Source of the DNA: JAJEAD01 sp964420925
Lineage (GTDB): Bacteria; Pseudomonadota; Gammaproteobacteria; HK1
Length of the DNA stretch: 64,000 nucleotides
Direction: 5' to 3'
Assembly (NCBI GenBank): GCA_964420925.1
Contig: CAYQVB010000034.1
Coordinates: 3,444 to 67,443 of the forward strand
A model generated the notes under the pieces. That model made no database searches. It was not told the DNA's origin and saw nothing but the letters and a program-made list of their open reading frames with translations. Both the position numbers and the translations under genes were made by a program. Within the stretch, counting starts at the first letter, position 1; every line of letters starts with the position of its first letter. Of this stretch, positions 44,328 through 54,491 are shown one piece after another.

Positions 44328-47077
44328 CGTGCGAGGTCCGGTGGAAAGCAGTAGCGCATGTCGGTGAACCCGCTTCGCAGGGCGCGCACCCGGTCACGCC
44401 ACCGATCGGAGGGTTTGGCGTCCGCGGCCCGAACGATCTCGGCGAGCAGGCGGGCGAGGGCGGCGAAATCTTCGGCCTCCATGCCGTAGCGGGTCATCTC
44501 CTGGGCGCCCATGCGCACTCCGCTCGCGGCCGCGAAGCTCGGGTCGTCGTGGAAGGCCTGCGGGTTGGTGATGATGTGGTTGTGCTCGAGCCGGGAGGCG
44601 AGACGCTCCCCCCGGGCGCGGGCGCCACGCAGCAGCACCTGGTGGGTGGCGGTGAAGTCGAGCGCGGAGTCGCCTTCGAGCACCAAGCCCTCATCGCGCA
44701 GTGCGCGCGCGAAAGCCTTGGCATTCGAGATCACGCGAGGCGGGTAGGAGTCCTTGAACTCGATCATCTCGTAGGTTGCGCCGAGCAGCCCCAGCAGGGT
44801 GCCGAGGTGATGGTTGCTCACGTGGCCGGGGAAGGTGCGCGATTCGATGTGGCGCCAGAGCCCCTCGAACTCCGAGCCGGGCGCGATGTTGCTCAAGATT
44901 ACGCCGCGCTGCGGCCCGAAGAAGCTCTTGTGCGTGGAGCCGGTGACCACGTCGGCGCCCTCGGCGAGCGGGTCCTGGAAATGGGGGCCGAGCAGGCCGA
45001 GCACGTGGGCGCCGTCGTACATGAGGAGAGGGCGATCGGGATTCTCCCGGTCGAACTCCCGGTGCACGAAGTCCGCGATCTCCCGAACCGGTTCCGGGTG
45101 AATGATGACGCTGCGGCCGAACACGATGAGATCGGGGCGCGCGCTCGCGATGAGGGCCAGGGCCGCCGGCACGTCGACGCGGTGAGGGTCTTCGCGGAGG
45201 ATCGGGAAGTGGATTGCCGCCGGGCGCTCGGTGCGCGGGTCGATCGCGACGTAGTTCTTGAGCGCACCCGGCACCTGTGCGCTGAGGTGGCCTCCCTTGG
45301 TGAGATCGTGAACGAGCACCGGACCGAGCCGCTCGCTCGCTCGGGCGCCTCGGAACCGGTTTCGGAACTGCATGAGCGCGTCGTAGACGACGTCGTTGGC
45401 CATCTGTCCACTGATGGGGCGCGTCTCCGCCTGGGTGCATCCGAAGAATGCCCGCAGCGCCGCCTTCAGCTCTTCTTCGCACTCCATGATGAAGGCGGTG
45501 CCCTTGTAGTAGCGCACTTCGGGGGAATTGGGCCCTAGCGCCCGGAGGCGGTTGTGCTCGTTGTAGCGCCCCGAAGGATCGCCGGTGCAGAGCGCGTCGA
45601 CGTAGGCCGAGGTGCACTGTTCCGAGGGGATGAGATTGATGCACTCTTCGCGGCGCCAGCGATGGTTTGCGCGCGCGCGGGCATTGAGGCGCGCCGCCTG
45701 CGATCGCGCGGTATCCGGCACCAGGATCGACGGGGAAGAAGGCGCCTCGAAGCCGGGGTAGGGGCGCGTGTAGGGCGCCGCCGGCCATACATTGCGCTCC
45801 ACCACTTCCACTTCGAAGCTTCGGCCGCGGTCGTCGCTCGCTTCGAGCACCACCGGGCGGTCGCTGCGGTAGCGCAGGCGGTTGTCCATCAAGGCGAGTC
45901 CGATGGGACGCAGCTCGTGGGTATCCGAGGGCGATGCGTCGACTCCGGCGCCGTTGAAGGCGGAATAGGGGACGGTGGTGCCGGAGGTCACGTAGCCCAC
46001 CGCTTCGCCCTCGTGGTGGAGTGTGTAGCCGGTGCGCAGAGGACGACGGCTGCCGAAGGCGGCGATGGGCTGCACGAGCTGCGGGAGCAGATCGGCCTCG
46101 GGACCGGAGAGCTCGCCGCGGCGGATCCGCACATACTGCTCGCGCTGCCGGACCAGCGCCTCGCTGCCCAGGTAGCTCTCGTCGCTCGACGCGCGCACCG
46201 CGAACCTCGCCAGCGCATTCGCGAAGATGGGAATGTCCCGGCCTTCGCGATCGATGCCGAGCTCGTTACCGTAGAGAGGCAGCCCCGCTTCCAGGCGCAG
46301 CGAGTTGCGTGCGCCGAGACCCACCGGGGCGGCCCCGAGCTCCACCAGCCGGTTCCAGAGGTCCAGAGTGAGGTCGCGGGGCGGGAAGAGCTCGAAGCAG
46401 ATGGACTCTCCGGTGTAGCCGGTGCGCGAGAGAGTCATCTCCCGTCCTTCGAAGCGTACGCTCGCGAGCCGGTTGCGCTTGTTTTCGGGCAGCGAATCGG
46501 GGCCGAACACGTCCTCGGCGATGACCTCGGCGCCCGGACCCTGGAGCGCCAGCATGCACACTTCTTCGCTCCGGTCGGCGAGCGCGCAATCTGCACCGAT
46601 CCGCTCCGAGAGCCACGCCCAGTCCTTGGGGCGGTTGTCCGCGTTGACCACGAGCAGGAAGCGGTCCGCGGCGAGGCGGTACAGATAGGCGTCGTCGACG
46701 GCGCCGCCTTCGTCATTTGCGAGGAAGGTGTACTGGGCGTGACCGGCTTCCAGCGCCCGCGCGTTGTTCGTGAGCGTGCCCTGAAGAAAGGACTCGGCGC
46801 CCTTTCCGGAAATCTCGAAGCGGCCCATGTGGGACACATCGAAGAGCCCTGCTCCGCGCCGGGTGGCGAGGTGCTCGCCGATGATGCCGGTGCGGTACTG
46901 AACCGGCATCTCGAATCCCGCAAAGGGCACCATCTTTCCGCCCTGCTCGACATGCCAGGAGTGGAGCTCGGTGTGCTGGAGCACGCCGTCGTCCAGCCAG
47001 TCATCGATCCACTGCTTGCCATGCTCACTCCCCCGGGGGGACGCGGAGGGAAGGGTCTGTTCCGATTTTTCGCTCAT
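44324..47077 (-). CDS. GcvT-like aminomethyltransferase fused to serine hydroxymethyltransferase
   Basis: 917 residues. The first half (about 40-430) is a GcvT/T-protein fold: VPFAGFEMPVQYRTGIIGEH, FDVSHMGRFEISG, LSRTGYTGES and LGARNSLRLEAGLPLYG. The second half (about 455-917) is an SHMT: RREECINLIPSEQCTSAYVD, RPISGQMANDVVYDAL, LLMYDGAHVLGL and GSTHKSFFGPQRG with the PLP Lys at 717. No frameshift is seen at the join. Joined, the halves could pass methylene-THF between glycine cleavage and serine synthesis. gcvH and gcvP are not in the window. The SHMT half is divergent from GlyA. Confidence 0.9.
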   Translation of the reverse strand: MSEKSEQTLPSASPRGSEHGKQWIDDWLDDGVLQHTELHSWHVEQGGKMVPFAGFEMPVQYRTGIIGEHLATRRGAGLFDVSHMGRFEISGKGAESFLQGTLTNNARALEAGHAQYTFLANDEGGAVDDAYLYRLAADRFLLVVNADNRPKDWAWLSERIGADCALADRSEEVCMLALQGPGAEVIAEDVFGPDSLPENKRNRLASVRFEGREMTLSRTGYTGESICFELFPPRDLTLDLWNRLVELGAAPVGLGARNSLRLEAGLPLYGNELGIDREGRDIPIFANALARFAVRASSDESYLGSEALVRQREQYVRIRRGELSGPEADLLPQLVQPIAAFGSRRPLRTGYTLHHEGEAVGYVTSGTTVPYSAFNGAGVDASPSDTHELRPIGLALMDNRLRYRSDRPVVLEASDDRGRSFEVEVVERNVWPAAPYTRPYPGFEAPSSPSILVPDTARSQAARLNARARANHRWRREECINLIPSEQCTSAYVDALCTGDPSGRYNEHNRLRALGPNSPEVRYYKGTAFIMECEEELKAALRAFFGCTQAETRPISGQMANDVVYDALMQFRNRFRGARASERLGPVLVHDLTKGGHLSAQVPGALKNYVAIDPRTERPAAIHFPILREDPHRVDVPAALALIASARPDLIVFGRSVIIHPEPVREIADFVHREFDRENPDRPLLMYDGAHVLGLLGPHFQDPLAEGADVVTGSTHKSFFGPQRGVILSNIAPGSEFEGLWRHIESRTFPGHVSNHHLGTLLGLLGATYEMIEFKDSYPPRVISNAKAFARALRDEGLVLEGDSALDFTATHQVLLRGARARGERLASRLEHNHIITNPQAFHDDPSFAAASGVRMGAQEMTRYGMEAEDFAALARLLAEIVRAADAKPSDRWRDRVRALRSGFTDMRYCFPPDLAR

Positions 47078-47141
47078 CGATGGGATGCCCTCTTCGTGAC
47101 GGAGCGGCGAGACGGTTCGACGTGCCCGGGCCCGCGGTGTT

Positions 47142-48167
<1,026 letters not shown>

Positions 48168-48401
48168 CGCTCGGGCTGCCGCCGATTCCGGAAGGATCGA
48201 ACTCAAAATGGTAACGCATGCGCGGTGCGAGCAGGGAATCCGGATCGCCCGAACTCCGGCGGCAAACGGGAAGGCCTACCGTCGCCGTCGAAGGGATGGA
48301 TCGTGGCGTTCTCCGATTGCGCGGCCCGTCGATCCCGGCGTTTGCGTGCGACGGTCCGAAAGGGAAAGAATGAGAGACCGATCATTCGGAGGTCGCCGCT
48401 C

Positions 48402-49085
48402 ATGAGCACGTCAACGGAAAGAGCACTGATCGTGGGGGTGGGGGGAGGACTGAGCGCTTCCCTGGCGCGCCTGTGCCGTGCGGAGGGAATGGGGGTCGCG
48501 CTTGCCGCGCGGGACGTCGAAAAGCTCCGGGACTTGAAGGCGGAGACGGACGCCTGGACCTTTCCCTGCGACGCGAGCGATGCCAAGAGCGTCGACCGCC
48601 TCTTCGGAGCCCTGCGGCGAGACTTCGGGACGCCGGACCTCGTGGTGTACAACCCGAGCGCGCGAGCCCGAGGCCCCCTCGTGGACCTCGACGTCGAGGC
48701 GGTGCGCAGAGGCTTGATGATCACCTGCTTCGGAGGCTTCCTGGTGGGAAGGGCCGCCGCCGCGATGATGCTCGAGCAGGGACACGGCACCATTCTATTC
48801 ACCGGCGCCTCGGCGAGCGTCAAGGGATACGCCCGCTCCGCGTCTTTCGCGATGGGCAAGTTCGGTCTGCGCGGCCTGGCGCAGAGCATGGCCCGGGAGC
48901 TCGCCCCGCGGAACATCCACGTTGGCCACTTCGTGATAGACGGTGGCATCGGAAGAAACGCCGGCGATGCCGACGATCGACTCGAGCCCGATGCCATTGC
49001 CGCGAGCTATCTTCACGTCCACCGCCAGCACCGCAGCGCGTGGACCTGGGAGATTGAGCTTCGGCCCTGGGTTGAGACCTTCTAG
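48402..49085 (+). CDS. Short-chain dehydrogenase/reductase with Tyr-to-Phe change
   Basis: 227 residues from ATG 48402 (GGAGG 10 bp upstream). ALIVGVGGGLSASLARLC is the Rossmann motif, and VVYNPSARARG takes the place of NNAG. The catalytic stretch reads SASVKGYARSASFAMGKFGL, with Phe where the classical Tyr of Tyr-x-x-x-Lys should be; Lys is kept. Either the tyrosine's role is taken by another residue or the protein is not a classical oxidoreductase. Divergent from moaA. Confidence 0.85.
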   Translation: MSTSTERALIVGVGGGLSASLARLCRAEGMGVALAARDVEKLRDLKAETDAWTFPCDASDAKSVDRLFGALRRDFGTPDLVVYNPSARARGPLVDLDVEAVRRGLMITCFGGFLVGRAAAAMMLEQGHGTILFTGASASVKGYARSASFAMGKFGLRGLAQSMARELAPRNIHVGHFVIDGGIGRNAGDADDRLEPDAIAASYLHVHRQHRSAWTWEIELRPWVETF

Positions 49086-49466
49086 CCGCCATGCGGAGAC
49101 CGGTCTCCTCATGGCGGCGGATGCTCCTCTCCTGATCCTTCGTTCAACGTAAGCCGCGACACCGTCCCCGGACTTCGCAGCGGACCGGCCCGCCCGGTCC
49201 GCCGGCTTCCGGCATGCGGGAGCCGTTCATGGCGCCGGCATGCCCTTGCGCCCGAGCGCTTCCCACGCCGGTGGCCGCGCACCTCGACGCCATGCCTCAT
49301 CCGGGGGAGATCCCCGAACCGGAGCGGAGCCGCAGCGTCATGGCTCCTGTCCGTCACGGTCGGGAAAGTGACCTCGAGAGCCGACTCCAGGTGGTGGATT
49401 ATCCTGATAAAGTGCTTTAATCTATAGATGTATCTTACGGAAATATATTTAAAAAGGAGTGAAGCA
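49086..49466. other. Non-coding gap with two strong hairpins
   Basis: CCGCCATGCGGAGACC and GGTCTCCTCATGGCGG (49087-49118) form a near-perfect 32-bp palindrome, a possible terminator of the SDR gene without a T-run. GCGGACCGG and CCGGTCCGC (49180-49202) form another. The last 70 bp before the barrel gene are AT-rich and should hold its promoter. No gene is seen. Confidence 0.55.
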
Positions 49467-50207
49467 GTGCGCAAGCTGGTGACAATCGCGATTTCGGCTG
49501 CGTGGCTCTCGTCGGCGTCTCCGCTCTGGGCAGCTTCGCTGGGGGAGCAGTTCGGCAACGGCGCCGCGCACGTCGGGCTGCACGGTGGCACGCTCGGAGC
49601 GGGTGTGAACGCCGGGTACGATTTCTCGAACGACCTCGCGATCCGGGGGCTGGTGAACTACTTCAACCTGGACTTCGACGGCGAAAAGGCCGGCAACGAG
49701 TATGACGGAGAGCTGGACCTGCGTTCGCTGGGGCTGTTGGTCGACTGGCACCCCTTCTGGGGCGCGTTCCGGGTGTCCGGCGGGGCATTTCTGAACAACA
49801 ATCGGCTCTCGGCGTCGACCGAGGGCATGGCGCTGAACATTGGAAACAACGAGTATCCCGCCGATCTCAGCTTTCGCATGGAGTTCGAGAAGGCCGCGCC
49901 GTACCTGGGCATCGGCTGGACGAGCGGGCGAGGCGAGGGCGGACTCTCGTTTACCGCCGACATCGGCGCTCTCTTTCGAAGTGTCCCCAGGGTTTCCGCT
50001 TCAGGTCGGATCAGAGACTGCGGATTCACGGTGTCGAGGGAAGGCGACGCCGAGGTCGATTGCTCTCAGGTCCCGGGCATTCTGGAAGCCTCCCTGGAGA
50101 GGGACATGGAGAGGGACCTGGAGCTGGAGCATGATGCGCTCCGGGACGACCTCGACAAATTGAAGATCTACCCGGTCATCTCTCTCGGGCTCTCTTACCG
50201 TTTCTGA
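49467..50207 (+). CDS. Outer-membrane beta-barrel protein
   Basis: 246 residues from GTG 49467, with AAGGAG 8 bp upstream. Signal peptide RKLVTIAISAAWLSSASPLWAAS; then alternating beta-strand text such as HVGLHGGTLGAGVNAGYDF and LAIRGLVNYFNLDFDGEKAG, and a C-terminal Phe (VISLGLSYRF) as required for BAM recognition. Resembles the small barrel proteins annotated as uncharacterised OmpW/OprF-like. Acidic stretch RDMERDLELEHDALRDDLDK near the end. Role unknown. Confidence 0.8.
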   Translation: MRKLVTIAISAAWLSSASPLWAASLGEQFGNGAAHVGLHGGTLGAGVNAGYDFSNDLAIRGLVNYFNLDFDGEKAGNEYDGELDLRSLGLLVDWHPFWGAFRVSGGAFLNNNRLSASTEGMALNIGNNEYPADLSFRMEFEKAAPYLGIGWTSGRGEGGLSFTADIGALFRSVPRVSASGRIRDCGFTVSREGDAEVDCSQVPGILEASLERDMERDLELEHDALRDDLDKLKIYPVISLGLSYRF

Positions 50208-50247
50208 GAAGCGTCCGGCAGACGGTGCGCACCGGGAAAGAGGCGAG

Positions 50248-50781
50248 ATGCTGACTCCACGGCGCTTTTTCGCCCTTGGCGCATTGGTCTGCGCAGCCCT
50301 GGTCGGTGTTGCGCTCTACCTGCAGCATGTCGTGCAGCTCGAGCCGTGTCCGCTGTGCATCGTCCAGCGGGTACTCGTGGTGATCCTCGCGCTCGTCATG
50401 GCAGCGGGGGCGATTCACAATCCCGAGGAAAATGGGCGGCGCGCGTATGCGGCGCTCGTGGCCGTTGTCGCGCTCCTCGGTGCGGCAGTGGCCGGCCGCC
50501 ACGTCTACCTTCAGAACCTGCCTCCGGACCAGGTTCCGGAGTGTGGTCCCGGCCTGGACTATATCCTCGACGCCTTTCCCATCGGGGAGGCGCTCGCCCT
50601 GATTCTCGGGGGCTCCGGGGAATGTGCCGAAGTGCAATGGACCTTTCTGGGTCTGACCATTCCGGGCTGGACCCTGATTGTGTTCACGGGATTCGCGGTG
50701 TTCGGCGCGTTGCTGTGCATGGTCCGGCGCTTCGCCATTCACGGGGTCTCGATTTTGGGGGCAAAGACCGGCGATCAATGA
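50248..50781 (+). CDS. dsbB: Disulfide bond formation protein B
   Basis: 177 residues with four membrane helices. CPLCIVQRVLV holds the first periplasmic Cys pair (about 34 and 37), and VPECGPGLDYILD and GECAEVQWTFLG hold the second. It reoxidises DsbA using quinone at the inner membrane. AGAGGCG lies before ATG 50248. Confidence 0.95.
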   Translation: MLTPRRFFALGALVCAALVGVALYLQHVVQLEPCPLCIVQRVLVVILALVMAAGAIHNPEENGRRAYAALVAVVALLGAAVAGRHVYLQNLPPDQVPECGPGLDYILDAFPIGEALALILGGSGECAEVQWTFLGLTIPGWTLIVFTGFAVFGALLCMVRRFAIHGVSILGAKTGDQ

Positions 50782-50823
50782 GTTGCGAGCGATTTCTACG
50801 GGAAATTACGTAGCGCACGAGTA

Positions 50824-50852
50824 TTGACGCCCCATCGCTTCGAGACTTATCT
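50824..50852 (+). promoter_or_regulatory. Sigma-70-like promoter of the candidate small RNA
   Basis: TTGACG (50824-50829) and TTATCT (50847-50852) are separated by exactly 17 bp. It points at the terminator at 50911-50940. Confidence 0.5.
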
Positions 50853-50858
50853 TCACTC

Positions 50859-50940
50859 CCGACATCCCTCCTGTGATGTTTCTCCTCCAACCCCTCCTTT
50901 GGTGGTAATTGCCGGAGCCCGAGCGCTCCGGCTTTTTTTT
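50859..50940 (+). ncRNA. Candidate small RNA with repeated anti-Shine-Dalgarno motifs
   Basis: About 80 nt between the promoter and the terminator. The body reads CATCCCTCCTGTGATGTTTC then TCCTCCAACCCCTCCTTTGG, giving three or four CCUCC-like single-stranded motifs that could pair with ribosome-binding sites. It ends in a GC stem and eight T. It lies in the 175-bp space between dsbB and the convergent desaturase-family gene and contains no open frame. Unproven by sequence alone. Confidence 0.45.
50911..50940 (+). terminator. Rho-independent terminator
   Basis: GCCGGAGC and GCTCCGGC form an 8-bp stem with a 6-nt loop, followed by eight T. Serves dsbB read-through and the putative small RNA. 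Confidence 0.85.
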
Positions 50941-50956
50941 GGGGAGAGGAGTGAAT

Positions 50957-52003
50957 TCAGCCCGCGCGCCGGGCCACACCGCCTCTTTGCGTCACCAGGC
51001 GCGCGCGCTGCCGCCGGCGCACCTGGGCCATCGCCTCCGGGCTGCCGTCGTGATCGCAATCGAACCAGCGGTCCGCCGGAGTGATCTGATTGCCGTAGTT
51101 GCAATCGAGGTGCCGGTGGTGGAGCTGATGGTGGAACGAGGTCAGGTAGATGACCGGCTTGCCGCGAATGGTGATCGCCTCGTAGCCCGTGTGCCCCGTC
51201 GAGGCGCCCATCGTCTCGTACTGCATGTGGAAGAGGAAGTGGATGGGGTGCGACGGAATCACCACGTGAATCAGCACGCTGCTCAGGTAGATGAGGTGCT
51301 CGATGGGGTGCATCGAGAGCCCCGACCAGGGACCGAGGTTGACGTTTCGGTGGTGCACCGCGTGCGCGACCTTGAACAGCGGGCGCCAGTGGAGCAGCCG
51401 GTGCACGAAGTGGAAGTGCAGGGAGCTCCAGAACGGAATCGCGAAGAACAGGAGGACGAAGGCAACCGGGTGGGTCCGCCACTCAAGGTAGTGCGGCAGG
51501 AGGTCGTTCGCGTAGCCCCAGAAGAAGAACACCTCGTAGGCGGTCCAGATCGGCACGCCGCTCGCGAGCGTCCAGAACATGTTGTCCCGGACCTGGTCGT
51601 TGCCGAGAAAGCGGGGATTGTTCCGCTGCATCTCCTCCCGGTCGTACCTGAGGTGCGTGCCCTGCACCTTGAAGACGTGGAAGTACAGGTGAAGACCGCC
51701 CGCCACGAGGACCATGAGCGCCAGGTTCCGTATCAGCAGGAGCGCTATCCATCCCACTTCGAGATTCGCGCACTGCTCGAGCGGAGGCTGTAGGAAGTAC
51801 CAGGTGAAGGTGGCGAGAGCGCCGAAGGGGAGAATGAGCGAGAGCAGGAGTTGCTTCGAAAAGAGGAACCGGATGGCTTCCGGAATGCGGGGCGGCCACT
51901 GGAATACCGGACTGGGTTCCAGAGGAAGCGAGGGATGCCAGGCCCAGATGCCGTCGGGGGCTGCGCCGGAACGCCGCGGGGAGGCGGTCTCGCTGGCGGC
52001 CAT
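50957..52003 (-). CDS. Sterol desaturase / fatty acid hydroxylase family protein
   Basis: 348 residues from ATG 52003, chosen because AGGAG lies 8 bp upstream; a longer frame from 52063 is less likely. The His boxes of the diiron membrane oxygenases are present: HFHFVHRLLHWRP, AHAVHHRNVNLGPW, and HHQLHHRHLDCNYGN. Several membrane helices (about 55-75, 95-115, 170-200). Relatives hydroxylate or desaturate lipids; the substrate is unknown. Confidence 0.87.
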   Translation of the reverse strand: MAASETASPRRSGAAPDGIWAWHPSLPLEPSPVFQWPPRIPEAIRFLFSKQLLLSLILPFGALATFTWYFLQPPLEQCANLEVGWIALLLIRNLALMVLVAGGLHLYFHVFKVQGTHLRYDREEMQRNNPRFLGNDQVRDNMFWTLASGVPIWTAYEVFFFWGYANDLLPHYLEWRTHPVAFVLLFFAIPFWSSLHFHFVHRLLHWRPLFKVAHAVHHRNVNLGPWSGLSMHPIEHLIYLSSVLIHVVIPSHPIHFLFHMQYETMGASTGHTGYEAITIRGKPVIYLTSFHHQLHHRHLDCNYGNQITPADRWFDCDHDGSPEAMAQVRRRQRARLVTQRGGVARRAG

Positions 52004-52186
52004 CTTCGCTACTCCTGCGCTACGCCACTGATTTCGCGGGCGATGCGAGGATCGCCCAAACATCCCGGCATGACAACTTCCCGGAACAATCTCCGGAACC
52101 GGCTTCGACGAGCCGGGTTGCCCGTGGCCCTGCCGTCACCCTTGCACCTTCCGCGGCGGACCCGGGGAAGCGAGGGGCGTCGGACT

Positions 52187-52660
52187 CTAGAAGGGAATGT
52201 CGTCGTCGAAGTCGTCGGCCGGCTCAGGGGTGCGTTCCTGCCGTCTCGGGGCCTCGCCGCCTCCGCCTCCCCAGTCGCGAGCGGGTGCCGACTCGCCCGA
52301 GGACGGTGAGTAACCGCCCTGACTGCGCCCTCCCAGCATCTGCATGTCGTTCGCGACGATCTCGGTCGACCAGCGATCCTGGCCGTCCTGGGTCTGCCAC
52401 TTGCGCGTCTGAAGCCGCCCCTCGATGTAGACCTGCCGCCCCTTGCGCAGGTACTCCCCCGCGATCTCGGCGAGGCGGCCGAAGAACACCACCCGGTGCC
52501 ACTCGGTGCGTTCCTGCTGCTCGCCCGTCTGGCGGTCCCGCCAAGTGTCGGTGGTGGCGAGCCGGATGTTGGTGACCGCTCCGCCGCTCGACGTGTGGCG
52601 GGACTCCGGGTCCGCGCCGAGATTGCCTACGAGAATGACTTTGTTTACGCCCCTGGCCAT
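52187..52660 (-). CDS. ssb: Single-stranded DNA-binding protein
   Basis: 157 residues. NKVILVGNLGADPESRHTSS and RTEWHRVVFFGRLAEIAGEY form the OB fold; a Gly-rich linker precedes the acidic tip (DDFDDDIPF) that recruits partner proteins. Its position near uvrA is conserved in gammaproteobacteria. Confidence 0.97.
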   Translation of the reverse strand: MARGVNKVILVGNLGADPESRHTSSGGAVTNIRLATTDTWRDRQTGEQQERTEWHRVVFFGRLAEIAGEYLRKGRQVYIEGRLQTRKWQTQDGQDRWSTEIVANDMQMLGGRSQGGYSPSSGESAPARDWGGGGGEAPRRQERTPEPADDFDDDIPF

Positions 52661-52770
52661 TGATCCATCTCCCTTCTGCCGAGGTTCTCGAGGAACATCT
52701 CCGACTTCCCTGTCGGTGTCTGGAGCCGGAGTTCCTTGAAGCGTGGCGGTCCCACCGCACGCGCTCGATG

Positions 52771-54129
52771 TTAAGACCCGTCCAGCGGAATTGCACGCAG
52801 GGCGTCCCCATCCAGCGTACGCCGATCGACCTTCAGATAGGCGACCGCGTCCTCCACGATGATGACTACTTCCACTACTCCGCGTACCGATTGGAGACGG
52901 TGGGAGAGGACTTCCGCCCCGGCTTCCGTCACCCCTTCAAGCCTCAGCAGGCGGGTGGTAAGGGGGGCGGGGTTGCGCATCGGGAAAGCTACCGCCAGCC
53001 ATGCCAGGACCAGTGCCCCACAGAACCAGAACACCGCCTCGGTGCCCCAGCGGCCGTGCAGCCATCCCCCGCAGAGCCCGCCGATGAAGGCGCCGAGATA
53101 CTGGGCGGTGGAGTAGAACCCGAGCGCGGTGCCCTTCTTGTCCGACGGCGCGATTCTCGATACCAGCGAAGGCAGGCAGGATTCGAGCACGCTGAACGCG
53201 GTGAAGAAGAGGACCATCAGCGCCACCAGCGCCACGAGTCCGGCGCCCGACCAGCCGATGCCCAGCTCGGCGGCCGCGAGGCAGGCGATCGCGGCGAGGA
53301 ACACCGCCTTCAGCCGGTTGCGCCGGTCCGCGTAGAGCACGAAGGGGACCATCAGCAGGACCGAGGCGAGGAGCACCGGCACGTACACCATCCAGTGCGC
53401 ATCGGCGGGCAGACCGGCGGAGTCGCGGAGCGCGAGCGGCAGGGCGACGAAGGTGGCGGTCAGGATGAGATGCAGGATGAAGATGCCCGCATCGAGCCGA
53501 AGCAGCTCCCGATTCGCCAGGATCTCGCGAAACTGTGCCGGCATCGGCTCCACGTCGCGATGAAAGCGGGAGGTGACCGGAGTCGGCACGTACCGGTGCA
53601 GCACCACCAGTCCGGCGACGCCGAGCGCGGCCGTCAGCCAGAACAGACCCGAGATGCCGACCAGCCCGGTGAGCGCGTGTCCGACCATCATCGCGAGCGC
53701 GAAGGCGAAGCCGATGCTCACCCCGATGATCGCCATCGCCTTGGTGCGCTGGTCTTCACGCGTCAGATCCGCGGTCAGGGCAATCACCGCGGCTCCGATC
53801 GCCCCCAGCCCCTGCAGGGCGCGTCCGGCGATCACTCCCCACATCGTGTCCGCGAGCGCCGCCACCACGCTTCCCGCCGCGAAGATCAGCAGTCCCGCGC
53901 TGATGACCCACTTTCGGCCGATCCGGTCCGACAGCATGCCGAAGGGAATCTGGAAGATCGCCTGCGTGAGGCCGTACACCCCGATCGCGAGGCCGGCGAG
54001 AACCGGCGTGTATCCCTGGTAGGACTCCGCGTGGAGGCTGAAGACGGGGAGAATCATGAAGAGTCCGAGGATGCGCAGGGTGAAGATGCCGGCGAGCGCC
54101 ATGCTCGCCCGCCGCTCCGACGCGGTCAT
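52771..54129 (-). CDS. MFS transporter with C-terminal YAM-like domain (YajR type)
   Basis: 452 residues from ATG 54129. Twelve predicted helices; motif A SDRIGRKWVISAGLLIF is visible. After the membrane part, about 65 residues (ITRL-type start, ending LKVDRRTLDGDALRAIP) form a small alpha-beta domain as in YajR. Substrate unknown. Same orientation as ssb, 110 bp upstream. Confidence 0.87.
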   Translation of the reverse strand: MTASERRASMALAGIFTLRILGLFMILPVFSLHAESYQGYTPVLAGLAIGVYGLTQAIFQIPFGMLSDRIGRKWVISAGLLIFAAGSVVAALADTMWGVIAGRALQGLGAIGAAVIALTADLTREDQRTKAMAIIGVSIGFAFALAMMVGHALTGLVGISGLFWLTAALGVAGLVVLHRYVPTPVTSRFHRDVEPMPAQFREILANRELLRLDAGIFILHLILTATFVALPLALRDSAGLPADAHWMVYVPVLLASVLLMVPFVLYADRRNRLKAVFLAAIACLAAAELGIGWSGAGLVALVALMVLFFTAFSVLESCLPSLVSRIAPSDKKGTALGFYSTAQYLGAFIGGLCGGWLHGRWGTEAVFWFCGALVLAWLAVAFPMRNPAPLTTRLLRLEGVTEAGAEVLSHRLQSVRGVVEVVIIVEDAVAYLKVDRRTLDGDALRAIPLDGS

Positions 54130-54491
54130 GCGCAGTTCTTCCGGACCTTCGCGTCCGGCCCTCCGAAAGGCGCGGATCACGTCGGGTCCGAGCCCTTTGA
54201 CGGGCCCCGGGAGAACCGGCGAATCCGCCTCCCGTCCGGTCGAGATCGAGTGAGAGATCGCCTCGCGTGGGCCGTGGAGCGCGCCCGGGGCACACGTGCG
54301 CCGCCGTGGCGGATGACCGGGCAGCGAGACCGCCGGTCCGGTACGCGCAGCAGCGGGTCGTGCACCGGCTGAGGCATCTCTCTCCTTGGGGTTTCCGTTT
54401 CGGTCCCTGGCCCCCGACCCCGACGCACGAGCAGTCCCGGCCGAAAGGAGCGCGCTAATATAGTTGCTCCGTCCGGCATTACCAACGAGCC
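54130..54491. other. Divergent regulatory gap before uvrA
   Basis: 362 bp between the YajR-like start and uvrA. TAATAT (54457-54462) could be the uvrA -10 element. No SOS box (CTGT-N8-ACAG) is seen, and no gene is supported on either strand. Confidence 0.5.

Noticed and set aside
47078..47141. Glycine riboswitch before the GcvT-SHMT gene
   Set aside because: Only 64 bp separate it from moaA, too little for the known tandem glycine aptamers, and no matching conserved core is seen.
54400..54491. SOS (LexA) box before uvrA
   Set aside because: No CTGT-N8-ACAG or close variant is visible.
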